Source of the DNA: Colius striatus
Taxonomy: Eukaryota; Chordata; Aves; Coliiformes; Coliidae
Length of the DNA stretch: 64,000 nt
Reading direction: 5' to 3'
Assembly (NCBI RefSeq): GCF_028858725.1
Contig: NC_084773.1
Span: 18,484,850 to 18,548,849, forward strand
Shown: positions 26,701 through 41,700 of the stretch, one piece after another
Layout: every line of letters begins with the position of its first letter
Position numbering within the stretch: the first letter of the stretch is position 1
The notes under the pieces: model-generated
What the model was told of the DNA's origin: nothing
The model's input: only the letters and a program-made list of their open reading frames with translations
Databases searched by the model: none
Translations under genes and position numbers: made by a program

Positions 26701-29700
26701 GAAAAAAAACCCACTAAACAAAACAACAGAAGATCTAATTGCAAAAGAAATTGGCAAGGAGAGTAGAAATTCAACATTAGGGCAGGCTTCCTTTATGCCA
26801 AAATCCTAACACCACTGATGTGGGTTACATTAAAACAATAGCTCTTCCAAACAGTAAATCACGGAAGGAAGCTGCCCAGATTTGCAACTGCAAAACCATG
26901 ATGAGCTTAACTTAATCCAACAGAGTAGTGAGAGCAATTGAAGATGATGATGCTTTAAAACCTTCCCTTAGATGGAGACAAATCATTCAAGTTATCAGAA
27001 AGCCTTTCAATGTTTCTTAACAGGGTTTCAGTCAGGTAATTAAAGAAAAACAGAAAACAACAGGACCAATGCTATACTTGTAACAGTAAGTGACAACTTT
27101 AGAATAGGGTCCAAAACAATTCTATTATCTAACCTACCATAACTACAGCTTCATTAACAAGCTCTTCTCCAACAGAAAAATCTCTTACCAGACAACTACA
27201 GTATAGAAAAAAATACTTCAAAGCCCTTTTCCCTAAAGCTTTACAAACCATGGTTGGACTACCCTGACTTAAAGATGCAAGATCTGATGAAAGATATGGC
27301 TCAGGATCAGATACAGGTGTCATTTCTTCTGTGTAGATTTTCTACTGTAATTCAGCTGTATTTACACCACAACTGCATGTATTATCCATTGTCTAATCAA
27401 TTAGTTGTTTCAGAGGCTGTTTCTGGTAAGGGCACTAATTTTGTTCTGTCCCCAGCCCCATTTTCACAAAACTCAAGATGTCCAGAAATGTCAGTATCAG
27501 TGTATCAAGTTTGGGTGAAACTGGCCAAAGGATTCAAAAGCTATTAAAAAATCAAGAGAGACATAAAATGATGTGGCCATACAGGCATCACTTCCACTCC
27601 CTAAAACTTACCTAGCTGCAGTATCATGACTGTATCATTGAAGGCACGTGTCACTAATCCAAAGTGTCTGTACAAGGGATAGCATAGCACTCTTCTTCCA
27701 AAAGATACCAGGACATCATGAATGCTGGTGAAACTCTGTGTATGAGGGAAAAACCTGAATTAGTCTGTGTGGGTTTTGATACAAAGAATTATTTGTTTGT
27801 TTAGTTTCCTTTAAGGAAAAAAAGTCACAGTAGAATAAAAAATTTGACATTTTTATATATTATGCACCTAAAAATCTGTGTTTTAATAGATATGGAAATG
27901 GACATGTTAAATAGAAACAAGGCACTGCAGGTTTAGTTTGCATGACAGCATTACAGAAGTCCTATACATTTTAGTGATTGAGAATTTAAAAAGAATGTAG
28001 AGAACATCAGAATGAAACATCTAACTCAAGACTTTGCCATTCTTTAGATTAAAGCAATAAATTACATCTGTCCCACATTATTATGTATATTAAGGGGAAG
28101 CTATAAAAAGCCTTTTAAGAATAAAGAAAAATTAAAAGCACATGATATTAACAAAAGACGTGTATGTGTAAGATCTTTAAAAATGATACACAACTCTGCC
28201 TTTCATGAAAATTATAGATATTCAAGACAGGGGTGAATATATTGGCCCAAGGAAAGCAGTTTATTGTCCTCCTTCACGAGCAAGGAAAACCTCTAATTTA
28301 CTCAGGACAGAGGCATTAATGACTTATTAAAGACTTGCTTAAGAGAATGATATCCTTTCCAGGTTTCACTCTTCAAGACAAAATATTCCATTTATGAATT
28401 GAAATAAAGATACCTATTTCATCTTGAGCTCTCCATTTATTAAAATGAATAAAAACACTTTGCTGACAGCCAGCACTGGTTTTGCCTTCCGCAACTACCT
28501 CAACCCATTTCTCATTTTAATGGATCACCTGTAAGCAGTTAAATCATTTATGTTTTGTTATTTAATATTTAGAGTCTAAGGTAGATGTGTAGATGTCACA
28601 CACAGCCAAATGGCAGGCAGTTCAAACAAACCATAGCTGAGGCAATTTTGTTTACAGATTGATGCAAACACCCGCCTCTCCATGGTTTGTGTAACAGATA
28701 TAGTTATTAACAGCTTGGTGCCCGGAGACTGAATTTTCTGGGTGTGAAATATACTGTTGGCACAGGCTGCGCCAAGAACTGCTATATTATACCATAAGCA
28801 CATGCAGAAAACTCTTTCACTATGTTAGGATATGGATCTGAAATAAAAAGTAAGTTAAGGCAATCACTGCAGTTTAAGTGCACTCCTTTAACATTCAGTT
28901 GGAAACAAAACTACCAGATCTATTAAAACGGTTGTCATAGAAAGAGTTATTACTGAATCTACAATTCACTACTGCCAGAAACATTTGAGGGGCTGAACCC
29001 AAAATTTCCTGTCATTTCAGGAATGAGGATGGGGCAGTCTTTTCTAGCTTGCTGCCATCATAAGAAAGAATGGATTACAGGCCAGGTTAAGTCCCTTCCA
29101 CTTCCAGCTCTTTAACAACTTCATTATGCAGGCCTGAGTGCTTTCAGGAAACAACAGTGCAAATAATAGAATTCAGTTTGTTTCCTCTAGTCCCTCTTGG
29201 TTTCAAGGGTTAAAAACAACTAAACAATATGGCAGTAACACTGAAAAGGGAATGGGTAAAAAGCAACACAGGCCCACTAACTCTGCAAAGAAACCTGAAA
29301 CTACGGCATTCGGCGTGTGTCTGAAAGATCATCCTATCATTAAAGCCCTAATGAGACAACACTTCTACAACTACAGAACAGAGGTCTTTTTGCTACAAGA
29401 ATATGGAATTCAGCCTCTCCATCATAGGTGAATATAACACCAGCACCTTTTTATTGAGTTCTAAGAGCTTTTCTGTAATTGGGTTTGCATTTCTTCTGGG
29501 CTTCCTGGTTTCTCTCTCTAATGTACATTGAAGCCACACAGCAGAATAGAGAAGCCAGAAACCACCTGATTTGCAGCCAAGAAAAAGCACAATCTAAAAG
29601 TGTAGAATGGTGAACTAAGAAGGCTGAAGAAAGGCTCAGCAGTCAAAAACCTCCAGAAGTGAACAATAAGCTGCTTTATTAAGGCTTGCCATCTTCAAGT

Positions 29701-32700
29701 GTTATTAAAGCATACATCTAGGGTAGTACTTAAGGGACACAAGAACACTAAGAAATGACATTCCCTTCTTTTTATGTCCTTTGTGTCCTTTCTATTTTAA
29801 CATGCTTTTGCCAGTTAAATGGGAATATATCCACAATTTCTGATCAAGGAGCTAGAAGGCTATATTCTCTTGCCCTAAGCATGGAGTTGCACACATATAC
29901 TGTGGATATATGTGAGGAATAACTACAGTTACTTCCTAAATGATGTTCAGGACTTGTGAGTCAAGCCCAGGAGCTAGGGATAGCATTATTTTTAGAGTGC
30001 CTACCCTTAGCTTTTCCAGAATGGGTCACAAGAAGGCCCAGCATCCAGACACAGACAAAAGGTTGTACTCTGGCATCTTCAGGCTGCTAGGTCACCATCA
30101 ATGTCTTGTAACATTTATTAAAAATGAGGACATACACTTAATTCACCTTCACAAAAGCATCATATGATACCAAAACCAAACAATACAAACAACATAATGC
30201 AAAACTTAAGTTTTAACTTGCCTCCAGCCAGCACAAGGTTGCACTCAGTTTCCTGATGTTCCAAGGTGATTCAACCTGATTTTAAGAGAAGACCATAAAA
30301 GGAGTATTATTTAATTCACCACTCAAGACTGCTGGCAAACTATTTAAGATAACATTCTGGCAGCAATTTGAGAACCTTTGTGAACATGAAGCAGTAATTA
30401 CATTATGTGCATTGAAATGGCCACAGGACAGCACTAAAAATTATATTGCAACGCAGATGTTATTTAACTGAATTGGTTTCCATATTGGGAATATCTATCC
30501 CATGCATAAAGCCTTTAAAATACAACAGCAATCACAGAACAATGGTATTTTAGTGGAATTCTGTCCTTTTTCACCAAGTAACAGAAATTGGAATCGACAA
30601 AGCTCAAGCTAAAAAGCCTTGTTTTGTGAAAACAGCTCAAGACTTTTGGCTTTCAGAGAAGCTCCTGAAGCCAGTAGTGTATGTAAAATATCATTATTCT
30701 TAAAATGTGACAGATTCATAGTATTTGTGTGGTAGTGTGGTCTAGTGGGATGACTAGAGCAAAAAGCCAGGAAGCCTTGATCTATAATCCTGGCACTAGT
30801 AAAGATTTGTGTGGCCTAAATGTCTTGGCTGTCCTGTAGAAAAGGAATAAAAATATAAAGGAAAAAACCCACAGTGTGTTTTCCACATATTCCATACAGC
30901 AATTGCAAAGCTTAACAAAGAATTGTACAATGGTGTTCCTTGCACATTTACAACATTGTGCAACACTAACATGCAACAACAACCCCAGAGTACTGTTGAA
31001 TAAGCATGTCCTTAAAGTGAGGTATTGAAACATTTTTAAATTGCCACATTAAAAACATGAAATCCTACTGCAGTTTTCTTTTTCTAGCATTCAAACACTG
31101 GAGGGAAGTAGAAAAGCATGATCCCATATTCGGGATTCTGGTATTTGCCTCACTCTAGTTTCCAGAATGCCTCAGGAAGCACCTTCCACACTCAGTGCAT
31201 AAGCTTTAAAAGAAAGAAACAAATAAAAAAAAAATCTAAAACCTCCCCAGTTTTGCTAAAGGCATATAATGGTAGCCCACACAAAACACTAACCAACTTT
31301 TTCCCATGCTTTTTCAGAATCTAAATAGTAGTGATGTTACAGACAAACATTGATTTCAAAACTGTCCATAAAACTGAATGAAGAACCATCAATAAAAAAG
31401 AACAATTACTTTGTGAAATCTGCATTGACATCAATCAAGACACATCACAACACAAAACAGAAAGAACACAGAACTGTTTGGAGCTTCCTGCAACACTGCT
31501 TCTCTCCCACAGCTAATATGCTGCTCCCAAAGAACACAAGTATTTAGAAATCACATTCATCCCTACCTGCATCCCAACAGCTCAATCTAGAGACACAAAG
31601 CCGTTCATTTTCACTTAATTATATATTTTTAATGCTTGGAATTAAGTTTACTTTAAAAGATAAGTTTTTAAAATGACAGTACAGTGTCCAGGACTAAGTT
31701 CCTAAAACATTCTGAACTGTTATTTAACTTACATTCTTGTCTCCTTCATTGACACAGATTTCATAGCAATACGCCAGCAGGATGTCGATTAAACCAAAAT
31801 ATACATGATGACGGCTTCTTTTATCCAGAAGATAAGATTTATTTGTGAACTTTCTCAGCTGCTCTCTCTCCTCGTCAGAGAAGACAACTATAAAAAGTAA
31901 AAGGATAGTTGATTATTAATTTAAAGCTGGCACATTCATTTTAGTAGGTGGTAATACTACTTCAACAGCCTCTTTATTAAGCAGCCTGTAATTTGTCACT
32001 CATTACTCAAGGAAAAGCCTGAATTATTCTTACTTTTAACTATTAAAACTCAGATTTATTCCTTTTAAAGTTAAGCTCCAGCCCTGCAGTGGCAGAACTG
32101 GCAGTTTTGAACTGTCAATTTAGAACTCCTCTCAAAGTACCAAGGGTTTCAGTGAATGCCGGGGTATCTCACACAGAGACAAACGCACAGTCAGGATCTG
32201 AGTAAAATCAAGTTTCCAACGCCACATTGTATGGGATAAAACGAAAAAAATAGGAAAATATTTTATTTGGTTACCTATTGTAGTAAAGGGTCAGATCTAA
32301 AGAAATCTGGAAGAAAAAATATGAAAAAGGTATAATTCTGTACTTCCAAGCCTCATCAATTTTGACTGATGACCTCGGCTTGGTTTTGGAGCTTCATTTA
32401 TGCTGTTTGATAACATTTTGCTGTGATCTAGTAAAACGTGACAATTTATCAAGACTGTGGCAGTTCTAGCACTGGTTTTTTTTTTTTTGTTAATGTAGTG
32501 CAGTTCAGTATTATCCTTTAAATCACAAAAACAGACTATGTATCTATAGTCTTATCTGAAAATTTATAAGTTCTTAAATCGCATTGATTCTTCAGTGAGT
32601 CACCTCTGTCATTCTTATTAAATTATCTATAACATTGTATGTGCAATGTCACAGCACATTTGGAAAGAAATAATTTCTGAAAAACGTAACACAACCATTT

Positions 32701-35700
32701 TGTGAGTTGCTACAGTAGGGTGGGTTTAATGAGGTATCACTACAGGGTGTTTACAGATATAAGTCCAATTGAAAGGAAAGAAAGGCATTTCCAATTTCAG
32801 TTAGTTTGAAAAACCTCTAGAAAACCACTAGAAAACCCTCTCCTGGAGTACAATACAATTTATTATAAAAATCATATGCAAGCAGCACCTTCACCTTCGA
32901 GAGAAGCACAAAAGGAGAGGTGAAAGTGAAGCAAAAGATAGAAATGAAGTTGTGAAAAGGAAACAGCTAAAACTACGAGAGAGAAGATCAGATTCATAAA
33001 GCTTAAATCACTTCTACAGCAATAAATAGTTTGTAACAAAGAAACAAAATAATTCTTTCAAAGCACAGGAGACTGAACACCTGTTAAACAGTTACATCAG
33101 TACTCTCATATTTCAAGGCCTGGCTCAATGTGTGTGCTACAGACTGCAGTCAAGATGTACACATACCAGGAATCCCTCAGAAACCTGTTATGTTCAGCAC
33201 TGGAGTTATCTACTCTTCCCAATCAATTACTAAAACCTGACATTTTTGTTTCATATCTGAACAAAATAACCTCTCTTATCAGAGATAAGTAACAGTCCAA
33301 AACCAAGAGAAAAAACCCAACTTTTTAGTTTTGCTAACAAGTATTTGTTAAGACTCCCTAAGATCACACTCTAGAGGAACATACAAATAAGAACTATACT
33401 TCCCTTCTAAGTAGAAAGCAAAGAAACTCCCGCTGAAGTATGAAACACAGGAGACAAAAGTTTTCATCCTCCAAGATACAAACCCTCTGAAGCATCCTAA
33501 CATATACAACTGTACCACAAACACAGAAATGGCAAGTCTACTAGATGACAACAAAAAAAGATGTAGACCAGATAATTCCCAAAGGAATTGTTACAAGACC
33601 TTCATTAACACACTGCAAAGTGCCAGGTATTCTAAAGAAAATTTCTGTGGAGAAAACAATAAATATCTATCCATTCCTTAAAGTTTTGGAATAATAAATT
33701 ATGGAGGCCTGGAACTCATCACTAACACACCAAAACCACCACTTACTTCGTTTTCACAACTCAAAAATACAAGTACACCTGTGTTACCAATGTTTTCTCT
33801 AACCATATCTATACAATTATTATGAATGTAATGCAAAGTAGCATGTGTTGCTAGTTACCAAGTACTACAGTTGCAAGTTTTCCTTAAGTTTGATTTTAAA
33901 ATATTTGTACATTTGTCTGTGCCAAAATCATGCTGCTCCTAGCCAGGAGCTCCTAAAGGAATCACACAAATTAATCTCGACATACAAAGCTACTGTTGTA
34001 TGATGCTACACAGATTATCCTTACTTTTTCATCATGTCTTTTACTTAAACTAGCTATTCCTCAGGTTAAAATAAACATATTTCAAGTTGCCCTTCAGTAC
34101 CTGACTGGCAATGAAGTAGTTTAATATCTAAAGGGGAGGATGAGGTCTGACAGATTGGGGCTGTTTTATTACGGTCTTACTGAAATTTTACGCTGCTGAT
34201 CACACCACTCAAGCCTGTGTAAGATCTATATCTCAAGACTACTATGACACAGTTCTAAATGTCTTAAGGGTACTAAGATAAAATGTGCTATCTAGACAGA
34301 TAGTCGACTCAGTGGTCAGAAAAAAAATCACACCAAGTACAGGTCAGGAAGCACCTCTGATAAGCAGCTGGCTGAGCCTTCTGGTGAAAGCAGAGCCTTG
34401 GCTTATAGCCTGGTCAAGCCAGGTCTTTAATTCCACAGCTATCTAAAGAAAAACAAATGGGCAGAACTGATATCTCTCCCTGATGCTTTTTTTTTTTTAA
34501 TGTTCACGTTAACTAAAATATTTTACTACAACATTAAGGTTTTGAAATGTGTACTTCTCTTCCTGTAAGTTAAGAAATAAGCAACCTCCAATAAAGAAGG
34601 AGGTCAGTCAGCAAGGAGCAGCTTAGTCAGGAATAAAGTTAGCCAAACAAGTCTCTCTTTCTTTTCAAGCTCTTCTGCGACCCTAAAGAGAGAAAAGGAA
34701 CCCAAAGGCTTTGCTCAGGATGAGCATTTCCCCCAGTGCTGGACGCTGCCTTAAAAATACTTGATATTAATATTATAAACTTAAACAAATAATTGAACTA
34801 ACGAAGCTGATTTTCTGTTGAGCTGTCTCATGTGCCTGACTTTGTTCCTAACTGGTAAGGTATGAAAGGTTACTGAAGCTTTCCGCAACGCTGACACTCT
34901 GACAACATCTCTTTCTTGTAAGGAAACATCTAAAAAGATGGTATTGAAGATTCAATCAAAACACTCTCTGTTGTACACGGGGCCATTTTTGCAGAACTTG
35001 CAGTCAGCGGCCTTCTCTGAGACCACCAAAAACACTTGTAGAGCAGACTGTGATCAGATGAGCCTCAGCTTCTCAAGAAGTGAACTGCAAGTCCTGAAAA
35101 CAGAAAGCTGTCTTCCTCTGTGCACCTTTATTCACTCTAAACCATGATCAGTCAAGTCTGAGTTGTCCATCCCTCCCCTTGTTTCACAATTCTTCCATTC
35201 AAATTTATCACACCTTCACAAATATCTTTTCTCCCATGTCAAGCTTCCACCCTTCTCTAATGCTCAAATAACTTTTACAGCACATTTCTTCCATACCACT
35301 TCTGAACTAGTTCCTTCAGGCATTCTCCATCATAAAGTTACTGGGCTTGGACAGTTTTTTCTGGACCTCAGAACTTCCTTCATACTAATTTTTGTCATTA
35401 TTCTTCCAGAAATCTGCAGTTCCTATAAACCATATTAAAACCATACATCATCCTTTCTTACTATCATTTCTTACCATTCTTGCCTTTTAAAATCTGAGAT
35501 ACTTTACAGTAGAGACCTATTGCTTGTATTAAGAATTTTGCATGAATAAACAGCAATCCCTCCTCAACGTGAAAAAATACTTGCTCTGCAGCAGAACCAT
35601 GCCAGGAAGGTTCATGTGCTGGCAAAGGTCTGGAAGACTGAGTTAAACAAGTAGACAAACAGCTGCAGAAATCTGATAAAGAAGAAAAGTGATTGATCTT

Positions 35701-38700
35701 AAACTTATGAATCTACCAGTAACACAATATATTTGAGCAGAGCCCTAGTGAAAGGTGGATCTTTAAAAAGAAATTGCTTCTTGTTGTATAAAGAGATCAG
35801 AAAGAGAGGATGGTGACTGGTAAGCATGGTGGGTTACCATAAACAAAATAAATTATCCCTGGAGCATATAAATGTTGTATTAAATACATATGTCAGCCTG
35901 AGCCTTTGAAGATTATTATGTTGTCTGAAAAGGAGTTTTTACAGTTGTGCAATTTGAAGTAGAATAAAAATGAACTTGTAACTAACTTGAATGTGACTTA
36001 GAAAATACAAAACCTTTCATCTGGAATCTGTAGATGCAAGACTAACAAACTTCAGCAGCAGCAGCAAGTAAGTTTTCCCTGTTTTATTCCCCCATGGGAA
36101 AGGCCATGTAATTAGTTAGGCTTTATGGAGTATTACTTGGCTTGCACAAGACACTGGACTGAGCCTTTCAGCTTTAGAAAATGTCCACTTCAAAACCAGT
36201 ATTTCACTACAAATGGAAGGGTAAAACCTGTTCTCAAGTATTTCTTCTGGTTCCTCAGCCATACTGCAAAGGCAATACCTCACTTGCCCGGTGGCTGACA
36301 AATCCAGAGGGAAAATCAACACACAAAACACACAAAGTTCAAGAAGAGACATTGCAGAGAAAAATGTAAAAGGAACAAAAGAAAGAAGAGATACTTCAGA
36401 CAATAAGTTTCCAAAAAACAAACACACAAGCTGGAGAACACCAAAAAGGTTAAATCAAAATAGATTCAAGGTAAGGACAGAAGAGAGCTAAAGACTTTTA
36501 AATGCTAATGAGAAGTGCTGATCCACAAAGAATAATCTGGTAATGAGACACTAAAAAAGCCTGATGATGAAAAAACAAGAGAGTAACCAAGGAGGAAAGA
36601 ATGAGCAGCAATCTACCAAACAAAACCTTCAGCTAATTGTAATGCCATGAAAAAAAGAGAAATTACCTGTATTTCTAATTACTCCCTGTAGATAAAGACA
36701 TTATAAAGACAAAAGTAATCAAGTTCTTGGTTCCAAGAAACCAATGAAAAAGGGCAGCTATAAAAATCATCAAAAGGAGGAAATTAAAAACATAATCATC
36801 TCAGTTCAGTGTTGCTGAATAAGAAAAGACATTTCTAAAGAATCTGGTAATTTTTATGTCTCTTCCCACACTAAATCCACTTTCCATGTAGTATCCGGAG
36901 GAGTCTGTTCCAAGAGACATTCCTGATTCTACAGACTCTGTGTAGAGGGGAATTGTCCCAATGACAGCAGTAACAGAGCACAAAATACAGAGACTCTAAA
37001 GGTACCAGGTGTCAAATTCTAGTGCCAATAACCTGATATTGTGGTAGCTTGTACTATAATCTACCCCCAGTTTTAACATCACCATTCATACCTTCCTATC
37101 TTACCAGTTATATACCTTCAATAAACAAGATAGAGACACACCATGTCATGTTTAGGGTAGTGGACTTCCCCAGTACAAGATGCTGCACATCTGACAGCAT
37201 GCCCTTTCCATCACATCTTGTTTCCACATTCTTGTATAATGGCTTTGGACAGCACATGCAATCAAGAACATAACTTTCCTTCATACAGGACAGCCAAATG
37301 TTTCTGCAAGCTGGCCATGGCAGTACACTTACCAGGAGTTGTACACAGGGTAACACCCCAATATTTGAAGTCTCTTTACAAGCTGTATGCTTGGAAGCTG
37401 ATGGAAATTACCTTATTTTAGATGCTTTTTGTAATGCAAAATATGAATTTGGAACTCAGGAAGGCTAAAACAAAAATCTCGGTACTTTTTATTTTATGCC
37501 TCTTTTCCACAAGGAATAAAATGCATGATGGCTTTAATTCCCCCTCCTTTACTTTTGAATCTGTTTAAGGGCATAAACAGAGTACACTTGAATCTGATTT
37601 TTATTGTAACAAGGTTCGACATCACGCCTACATGCAGAGGCAACACATGCATATGCAGGCTCAAAGACTCATCACACATCACTTCACAAAACACCTTGAA
37701 ACACACTGCAATACATACAACATTCATGCCCCCAGAGCTTCTGTGCTCAAGAACCCTCTGGCTTTTTACAGCTAAGCATTAGTGTTCAAAGACTTCTTTC
37801 TACAAGCACAGCCTCCTCATACTTCCAGCTGTACAGTACACCTTGACTTGCTGCAGTCAGACTTCTCCTCAGTTCTAGCAGAAAGAACATAAATTTCTCA
37901 AGTGGTAAAGGTCTTTCACTTAGCACAGTGCTTGGTTCTTTTATGTGCCCCTTTATGTCACTTCCACTGACTAAGCATAATACTGGTATGTATACATATT
38001 AATGCAGGTATGCAGTTAAATTGCAGTCAGCTTATAGGAACTCCTGAATCTCCAGCTTGGATTAGTTGTATCATTCCTTTGACTGGATACAGTACAAAAG
38101 CAATATAAAACCAAAGGGAGGGAACTCACCTTATTCGTGCTCAGACTTCAGTCTGTTGGACCCACCTCCTGCCCTTTTGTACTTCCATTGATAAGAGAAC
38201 CTTCAAGTGGAACCTGTACTCCCTCTCATGGCGGTTTCTTTCACCACAGCTGACTAGGGTTTAGGCAACAGTTTCAGATTCTCACACAGCCCCTTTTCCA
38301 TCCCCAGACACTGTTGGCACTCAAACAACAGTACTAACATTATACAAATTGAGGTCTTTCTAAGGCAAAGGATGGGTTGCTGTCATTAATGTAGCCCAAG
38401 CACCAGATGGCCTCTTACATGACTTAAGTTTCCTCAAGATCCACAAAATTTCTGTTTTGCAGTGAGCTTCTTCACTCAGACACAGGAAGGTCAGACTAAT
38501 TTTTTTAATTATCCTTATTAAATATCTATTATAAAAAATGGGTTAAAGAAAAAGCAATCCCTGTAGCCCCATTTTCTGTGGAACTTTCATTAGTAGGCCT
38601 GCTGGGCTTTCACATACATTATCTATTTTTGTTGCCCCTAAAACTCAGCAACATACATATGTATTTTTTCTTCACAATCTCAATTTTGAGTAAAAAAACA

Positions 38701-41700
38701 TTTTTTATCTATAATATAGTCCAGCAGCTCTTCATTTCATTATATTCCTTAACACAGGCAAACATTAGCAGTGTTTCATTTACTAAGGAGTGAATGGATA
38801 AAAACAAACAAAAGAACCCTTCATTATTCTATTTTCAAGCCTCTTGTACCTTTGTCCAATGCTTTTTAAATCAAAGGCTTATGATGGATATAATTAACAA
38901 TTTCTGGCTGCAGAGGTTGCAAAGAGATGAGTAATGAAGATCAGATTACATTCACAGTAAAACACACCACATTTACCCAAATGCCATTGTTCTCGTCCCA
39001 GAGAAAATGCGAAAGTGCCGGTATTATTAGTGCACTAATATTTGTTAAGAACCTCTGGTGAAGGGATTATCTTTATCTACATTAATAATACAGGATTTTC
39101 ATACTACATAGGAAATGAACAAAGGACAATAGAAGAATATACATTACAGTAACTTGTAACACGCTCTACGGTCACTGAGTACAGACAGCTCATCTCAGTT
39201 ATCAGTCAACAGTACTGTTACAAGGTCATCCACTAAACCCGAAACCATTCCTTTTCGTTTCTAAGAGGACACTAATGTATTCCTTTGAAAAAAAGTCTCT
39301 GAGATACGTAAAGACAGCAGTGGAGTAATAAGTGCCATGAACTTATATCATACTGTGTAAATACAATAAAATATCCTACAGAAGATGTGTTGATCAGAGA
39401 AAAAGGCTGGTATTAGCACAAACGTCCACAGTTGATTCTTCAAAAACTTGCTGTGAAGTGTCTGCACTATATTTGGAAGTGGGCACAAACCCCAGGCTTC
39501 ACTGTTTTTTTCTATTCAAAATATCAATAGGAAAGGGAGAGAAATCACTTAAAAAAGTTTAACAAAAGTACCAGCCACAAAGGACTCGTTTTCTAGCTAT
39601 TAGAATCACCAAAGATAGGTTTGATTTGATATCACATGCCATAACTTACTGACACTGGCAACTCCTTTGAAATCTTAGATTACAGCATAACCTTGAAAGG
39701 GAACATTTTCTTCATAAATACACGACATTTTAGAGCAGCCTTTACAAACAGTCAACTCCAAAATCTGTTATACATAGGAAAACAGAGATCACCCACTATA
39801 CTACATAACTAACATACTAACTAAACGCTTACAATGAAATGCTTGCTATATAATAAACTGTCAACTGCTCCACATAAACATTTCAGTGTATAACCATTTG
39901 TCAAAGAAAAAGATTCTTTGAGGACAGACAGGAGAGGTAACAGAATACTCCTTATGAACAGTTAAGACTGAAAATTGTAAAGTAAAACGATACTTTTTCC
40001 TTTAAGAACGATAATCTAGAACATAACATAGTGTAACAGTGTTCAGGCAACAGATGTGAGTGTATATATGCAAGTACATTCTTACCTAATGTATGAGTGT
40101 CCTGTTCCCAATGACTTTCTCCCTGCAAGGCTATCATTTTTTTATGAGCGTCAACCCACCATGGTTTGTACTTTAAGACATGCTGAATAGCTTCATCTTC
40201 AAAAAAATCAGCTCTAGAAAAAGAAAAGGCATATGTGATTCATTTCAGTTTATAGTGTCAGTGTATTTTGATGCATACAGAGAATACTCATCTCTTTGTT
40301 CCAGACTATTTTGCATACATACTAAATACAACAAACCTGACCCGTATCTGTTCTTTGATTTAAAACCAGAAATCAATAATTACTGAAATAATAAACTATG
40401 TTCTTTTATTGTACAGTATACCTTCATTACTTCCTCCACCTTTGCTGAGCCACTCAACAGTCTAGGAGACAGGTGAACTATGAAACAATGTTCTGCAACA
40501 CTTCACAGGAGTCCCTGCTTGAATATAGACTTAAGCAGTAAACAGACAGTAGAGTAACCCCAAAACAGATAAGCAACATCTTACATCAGCATCATACTTC
40601 AGAATACCCTGTAAGGCCTGTTGTGATGAGAGAAAGAAACAGACAAAGTAAAACTATTATTTCCAAAAGCAATTTCAAAACCAATCATTCGTGAAAAAGC
40701 CACTGAATATATTTCAACTGATAATTGTAATATTTCGGTATTACTTTTACTAGACCAAAGTAAGTCAACACTTACAGGTAATGATCAGGCTCAAACTTGG
40801 CATCTTCAGCTGCCAGGCGTTTCCTCCTACGTTCATCCGCAGGAGTTTGGTCTGGATCCTTAATGTCAATAACATCACCGAGTTCATGCTGCAAATAGGA
40901 CAAAAGTTAAATGACCAAGTAACAGATATGATACGCAAGATGCCTTTAGGAAGGATGTTGCTTATCAGCACTACACTGAAACCCCTAGTTGCTCATCAAC
41001 CTCCCTTTCACAACTTCCAAAATCAAGCTGCATTTCGCAAATAAACATGAAAATTCCAAGGAAATTCAATTATTTGAAGCTCCTTAGAATTCATGATACA
41101 ATGAAGTCTGCTCAGGCTATTTTCATCACAAGGCAGCAGGTTATTTTGCATGATAATAAAAGCCAGGAAGCTTACTCAACAAGAAAGTTAGCCAGAACTT
41201 TTGTGATAGGAAGAGACACAAATGCATCTACCTGCAGCCGCTGGAATACCCCTGAGCGCAAATTCCCAAATCCATAATGGCACTGCAGTGCCAGAGTGCC
41301 TTCTAAACTTTCTTTGTAAGGTGTCTGCTCTATTTCCCAGTCAAATTCTTCTTCCTCCTCAGACAACTCAGCAGAAGCACCTGTATATATTGCATGGTCA
41401 GAGAAAGAAAATTACTACATAGAAAATATGTGTTATTTAAATGAAAGGTAAGCACAACAACACAACTTCCTCATTTTACTACACCTTTGAAGAAATCTTG
41501 TGCAACACTGGGTCATACAGACTGGGTCATACATCAGGAGCCTACAGGTGCTGCTCCAAATTCTCCAGCTTTCAGAAATGAAAGTCAGGAATTACAGCTT
41601 TTAAGTATAGTCCCTCAAAGACTGAAATAATTGTTTCACTGATTTCAACAAGATCAGGATTTGATGCTAGGAACCTTGAGAGGAACAAAGTGATGTTATG

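Larger units (their letters stand above)
20784..27611 (-). other. SHQ1 intron 9 (about 6.8 kb)
   Basis: GT-AG intron. It holds the largest CR1 fragment in the window (22630-23443) and simple repeats at 21679-21696 and 21859-21876. No exon-like sequence was recognised. Confidence 0.85.

Noticed and set aside
29825-29911. 11-bp inverted repeat that could form a hairpin
   Set aside because: The loop is 65 nt and the stem is short and AT-rich, unlike a microRNA precursor.
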